34,687 bases of DNA. Origin: CAZSWS01 sp964610765. GTDB taxonomy: Bacteria > Bacteroidota > Bacteroidia > Bacteroidales > Tannerellaceae. A program made the translations under genes and the position numbers. The DNA is taken from assembly GCA_964610765.1 (NCBI GenBank), contig CAZSWS010000023.1, forward strand, positions 1 to 34,687, given 5' to 3'. The notes under the pieces are model-generated. The model worked only from the letters and a program-made list of their open reading frames with translations. It did not search any database and had not been told where the DNA came from. Below are positions 33,482 through 34,687 of the stretch, one piece after another. Positions within the stretch are counted from its first letter, which is position 1. Each line of letters begins with the position of its first letter.

Positions 33482-34081
33482 TTAAAACAGGATAGAAGCG
33501 GTGAAAGCCCAGATACGGCTTTTCCCTTTGGTTTCAAACTCCGGATTTGAAACAGTGTAGTTGTCAGAAAGCCCAATAGTATGATTTATACCTATTTGTA
33601 AGTGATTAAAAATATCTAACCCAACCTCAAAGTTAATACCTGAACCAAAGTTGCTTGATTTTATCCGTCCACCGAACTCCTTAGGCAAAAGCCATACTTT
33701 ATCACCTCCAATACGCAGAGAAGTATATCCACCAAACAAGATATACGGTCTGGCTATAGGCATGTTAAACGTATATTTCAAGTTAAGTGGGATATCTAAA
33801 TAGTCATTCTCAATATCATCGTTCATACCACTCAACTTAACTCCAAATCCCTTTTGTGAATATAGTATTGCCGTTTCAACGCCAAAGCCGGATGAGCCTT
33901 CATACTCCAACTTTGGTCCCACTTGAAATCCGGTAACGTTTTTCGTATTAAACACCTTTTTTCTTAAGGAAACAGACGTTATGTTGATTCCTCCTTTCAA
34001 ACCTAAACGCCATCCCTGCGCAGAGAGCGACATAGTTCCCAGCCAGATAAACAGTAAAAAGAAGAGTGCTATTTTTTTCAT
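33482..34081 (-). CDS. PorT-like small outer membrane beta-barrel protein
   Basis: The ATG at 34081 gives 199 residues; a TTG two codons earlier is a less likely start. A signal peptide (MKKIALFFLLFIWLGTMSLSAQ) is cleaved before GWRLGLKGGINITSVS. Eight or so amphipathic beta-strands follow (for example FQVGPKLEYEGSSGFGVETAILYSQKG and GSGINFEVGLDIFNHLQIGINHTIGL), and the protein ends with phenylalanine (AFTASILF). This is the outer membrane beta-barrel/PorT-like domain common in Bacteroidetes. No ligand can be inferred. An exact TATATTTG (34109-34116, minus strand) 27 bp upstream gives it its own promoter. A terminator separates it from the cobalamin riboswitch unit, so riboswitch control of this gene would require read-through. 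Confidence 0.85.
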   Translation of the reverse strand: MKKIALFFLLFIWLGTMSLSAQGWRLGLKGGINITSVSLRKKVFNTKNVTGFQVGPKLEYEGSSGFGVETAILYSQKGFGVKLSGMNDDIENDYLDIPLNLKYTFNMPIARPYILFGGYTSLRIGGDKVWLLPKEFGGRIKSSNFGSGINFEVGLDIFNHLQIGINHTIGLSDNYTVSNPEFETKGKSRIWAFTASILF

Positions 34082-34108
34082 TTCCAATTACTTTACAGGT
34101 TTATAGCA

Positions 34109-34116
34109 CAAATATA
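34109..34116 (-). promoter_or_regulatory. -7 promoter box of the PorT-like gene
   Basis: The minus strand reads TATATTTG, an exact TAnnTTTG, 27 bp upstream of the ATG at 34081. No clear -33 TTTG at the standard spacing was found. Confidence 0.45.
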
Positions 34117-34156
34117 GCTTAAAAACAACGTTTCACATTCTTTACAAAACAAAAAA

Positions 34157-34202
34157 AGCATAAATTGGTAAAGGAGCTCATCCCTTTAAACCAATTTATG
34201 CT
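34157..34202 (-). terminator. Rho-independent terminator after the riboswitch/small ORF unit
   Basis: AGCATAAATTGGT (34157-34169) pairs with ACCAATTTATGCT (34190-34202), with further pairing of the AAAGG/CCTTT core. On the minus strand the stem is followed by TTTTTTTGTTTTG, a strong T-tract. The plus strand also has a T-rich tail, so it may be bidirectional. Confidence 0.88.
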
Positions 34203-34219
34203 CGTTTCTTTTTTAATTA

Positions 34220-34309
34220 TTATGGCAGAATAATTAAAATAGGTTCTAAAAGTTTTGAAAACGACAGTAGAAAGGTATAGACAGCTTGTCCTAACATCTC
34301 TAAGGCCAT
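34220..34309 (-). CDS. Small hydrophobic ORF (29 codons) downstream of the cobalamin riboswitch
   Basis: Between the riboswitch and the terminator, the minus strand holds an ATG-started frame of 29 codons, beginning MALEMLGQAVYTFLLSFSKL and ending in a hydrophobic tail (PILIILP) with a TAA stop. A GTG at 34333 in the same frame would make it 37 residues by adding MNFRKASR, a basic N-terminus fitting a membrane peptide with the N-terminus inside. GAGG lies 4 nt before the ATG and GGAAGG farther upstream. The pair AAGGC/GCCTT could fold over the start codon. I know no family for it. It might be a real small membrane protein made when cobalamin is low, or a leader peptide, or chance in a short AT-rich stretch. 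Confidence 0.45.
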   Translation of the reverse strand: MALEMLGQAVYTFLLSFSKLLEPILIILP

Positions 34310-34334
34310 CCTCGAAGCCTTCCGAAAATTCACA

Positions 34335-34505
34335 CGTTGCAGGTCTTCTGACTTACTTCCTTATTCAGACGCCTTCCCAGTCATAAAAAACCAGTGGCTC
34401 GAGATTCTATCTGAACATATACGAAGCTTACAGCAGCGGGACTGTCCGGGATTTACACCCGATTCCCTTTTAATTCTCCTTGGTGGATACCAATTTGAAA
34501 CGACG
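34335..34505 (-). ncRNA. Cobalamin (adenosylcobalamin-type) riboswitch
   Basis: The minus strand shows the conserved core in order. First comes AAGGGAATCGGGTGTAAATC, then the B12 box with GGACAGTCCCGCTGCTGTAA, then GCCACTGG, then GACTGGGAAGGCGTC, and finally AGTCAGAAGACCTGC (34339-34353). It binds cobalamin and normally turns off downstream transport or biosynthesis genes when the ligand is plentiful. Here the downstream unit is only a small hydrophobic ORF followed by a terminator, then a PorT-like gene with its own promoter box. Boundaries are approximate. Confidence 0.95.
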
Positions 34506-34516
34506 TATGCTACCCA

Positions 34517-34524
34517 CAAAGATA
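34517..34524 (-). promoter_or_regulatory. -7 promoter box of the riboswitch transcript
   Basis: The minus strand reads TATCTTTG, an exact TAnnTTTG. Transcription would start near 34510, just before the riboswitch. The -33 region has no obvious TTTG. From here to the right edge (34525-34687) I see no coding frame or RNA gene, only the short repeats listed below. Confidence 0.5.
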
Positions 34525-34626
34525 TAATAAAAAACGAGACTCCTGCGTTTATATTTCCTGCAACCTATTTTACTCATAAAGCCCTATTTAAACGACCTCA
34601 TCGTAGCCACGAAAAGACTATTGCCT

Positions 34627-34661
34627 CCCTTTTATTCACAACACCCCACCCTTTTATTCAC
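34627..34661. repeat. Two 13-bp direct repeats, 22 bp apart
   Basis: CCCTTTTATTCAC occurs at 34627-34639 and again at 34649-34661. A spacing of about two helical turns is compatible with a protein-binding site upstream of the riboswitch transcript or of a gene beyond the edge, but simple-sequence origin is equally possible. Confidence 0.4.
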
Positions 34662-34687
34662 CCCATACTACCCTTTTTCCCAAAAGG

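Overview
The window reads as a piece of a Bacteroides or close Bacteroidales chromosome. Several upstream regions carry the Bacteroidetes -7 promoter box TAnnTTTG, Shine-Dalgarno sequences are weak, and base composition is AT-rich. The gene families fit as well: a BtGH84-type hexosaminidase, DUF3078, DUF2089-Yip1, TPR-AraC regulators and PorT-like barrels. A run of 100 Ns at 21855-21954 is a scaffold gap, so the order of genes across it is assembly-inferred.

Layout. (1) 1-738: 3' part of a DUF1835/DUF3658 gene, convergent with (2) 782-4897, a two-gene minus-strand operon for a 966-residue collagen-like lipoprotein and an OmpA-family barrel. (3) 4898-5260 is a divergent control region with two pairs of 17-bp repeats at 20-21 bp spacing, facing a membrane-anchored TPR-AraC regulator (5261-7057). 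(4) A secreted GH84 beta-N-acetylglucosaminidase (7224-9446) ends at a bidirectional terminator shared with an FMN reductase and a rhodanese lipoprotein. (5) 10740-13448: an NtrC-type response regulator and its histidine kinase, convergent with a five-gene minus-strand efflux operon (TolC, HlyD-type adaptor, two MacB-type permeases, ATPase; 13548-21655). That operon is preceded by a -24/-12 sigma-54 promoter and two 17-bp palindromes 21 bp apart, so the two-component pair probably controls it. (6) 22008-24579: a tight operon of DUF2089 regulator, Yip1-like membrane protein, DUF3784/PH-like membrane protein and secreted alpha/beta hydrolase, with a 25-bp palindrome at its promoter. (7) 24798-29356: OmpH/Skp-like chaperone, DUF3078 protein and SNF2 helicase, each separated by strong terminators. 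(8) 29361-33333, minus strand: rnpB, then a BrkB/YihY membrane protein, a radical SAM protein and a dGTPase. (9) 33482-34687: a PorT-like barrel, a terminator, a 29-37 codon hydrophobic small ORF and a cobalamin riboswitch upstream of it.

Most genes are ordinary Bacteroides genes. The most interesting parts are the riboswitch-small ORF-terminator unit near the right edge, the repeat array between the collagen-like lipoprotein operon and the TPR-AraC regulator, and the complete sigma-54 enhancer/promoter layout upstream of the efflux operon. All assignments come from reading the sequence and recalling families; no searches were run.
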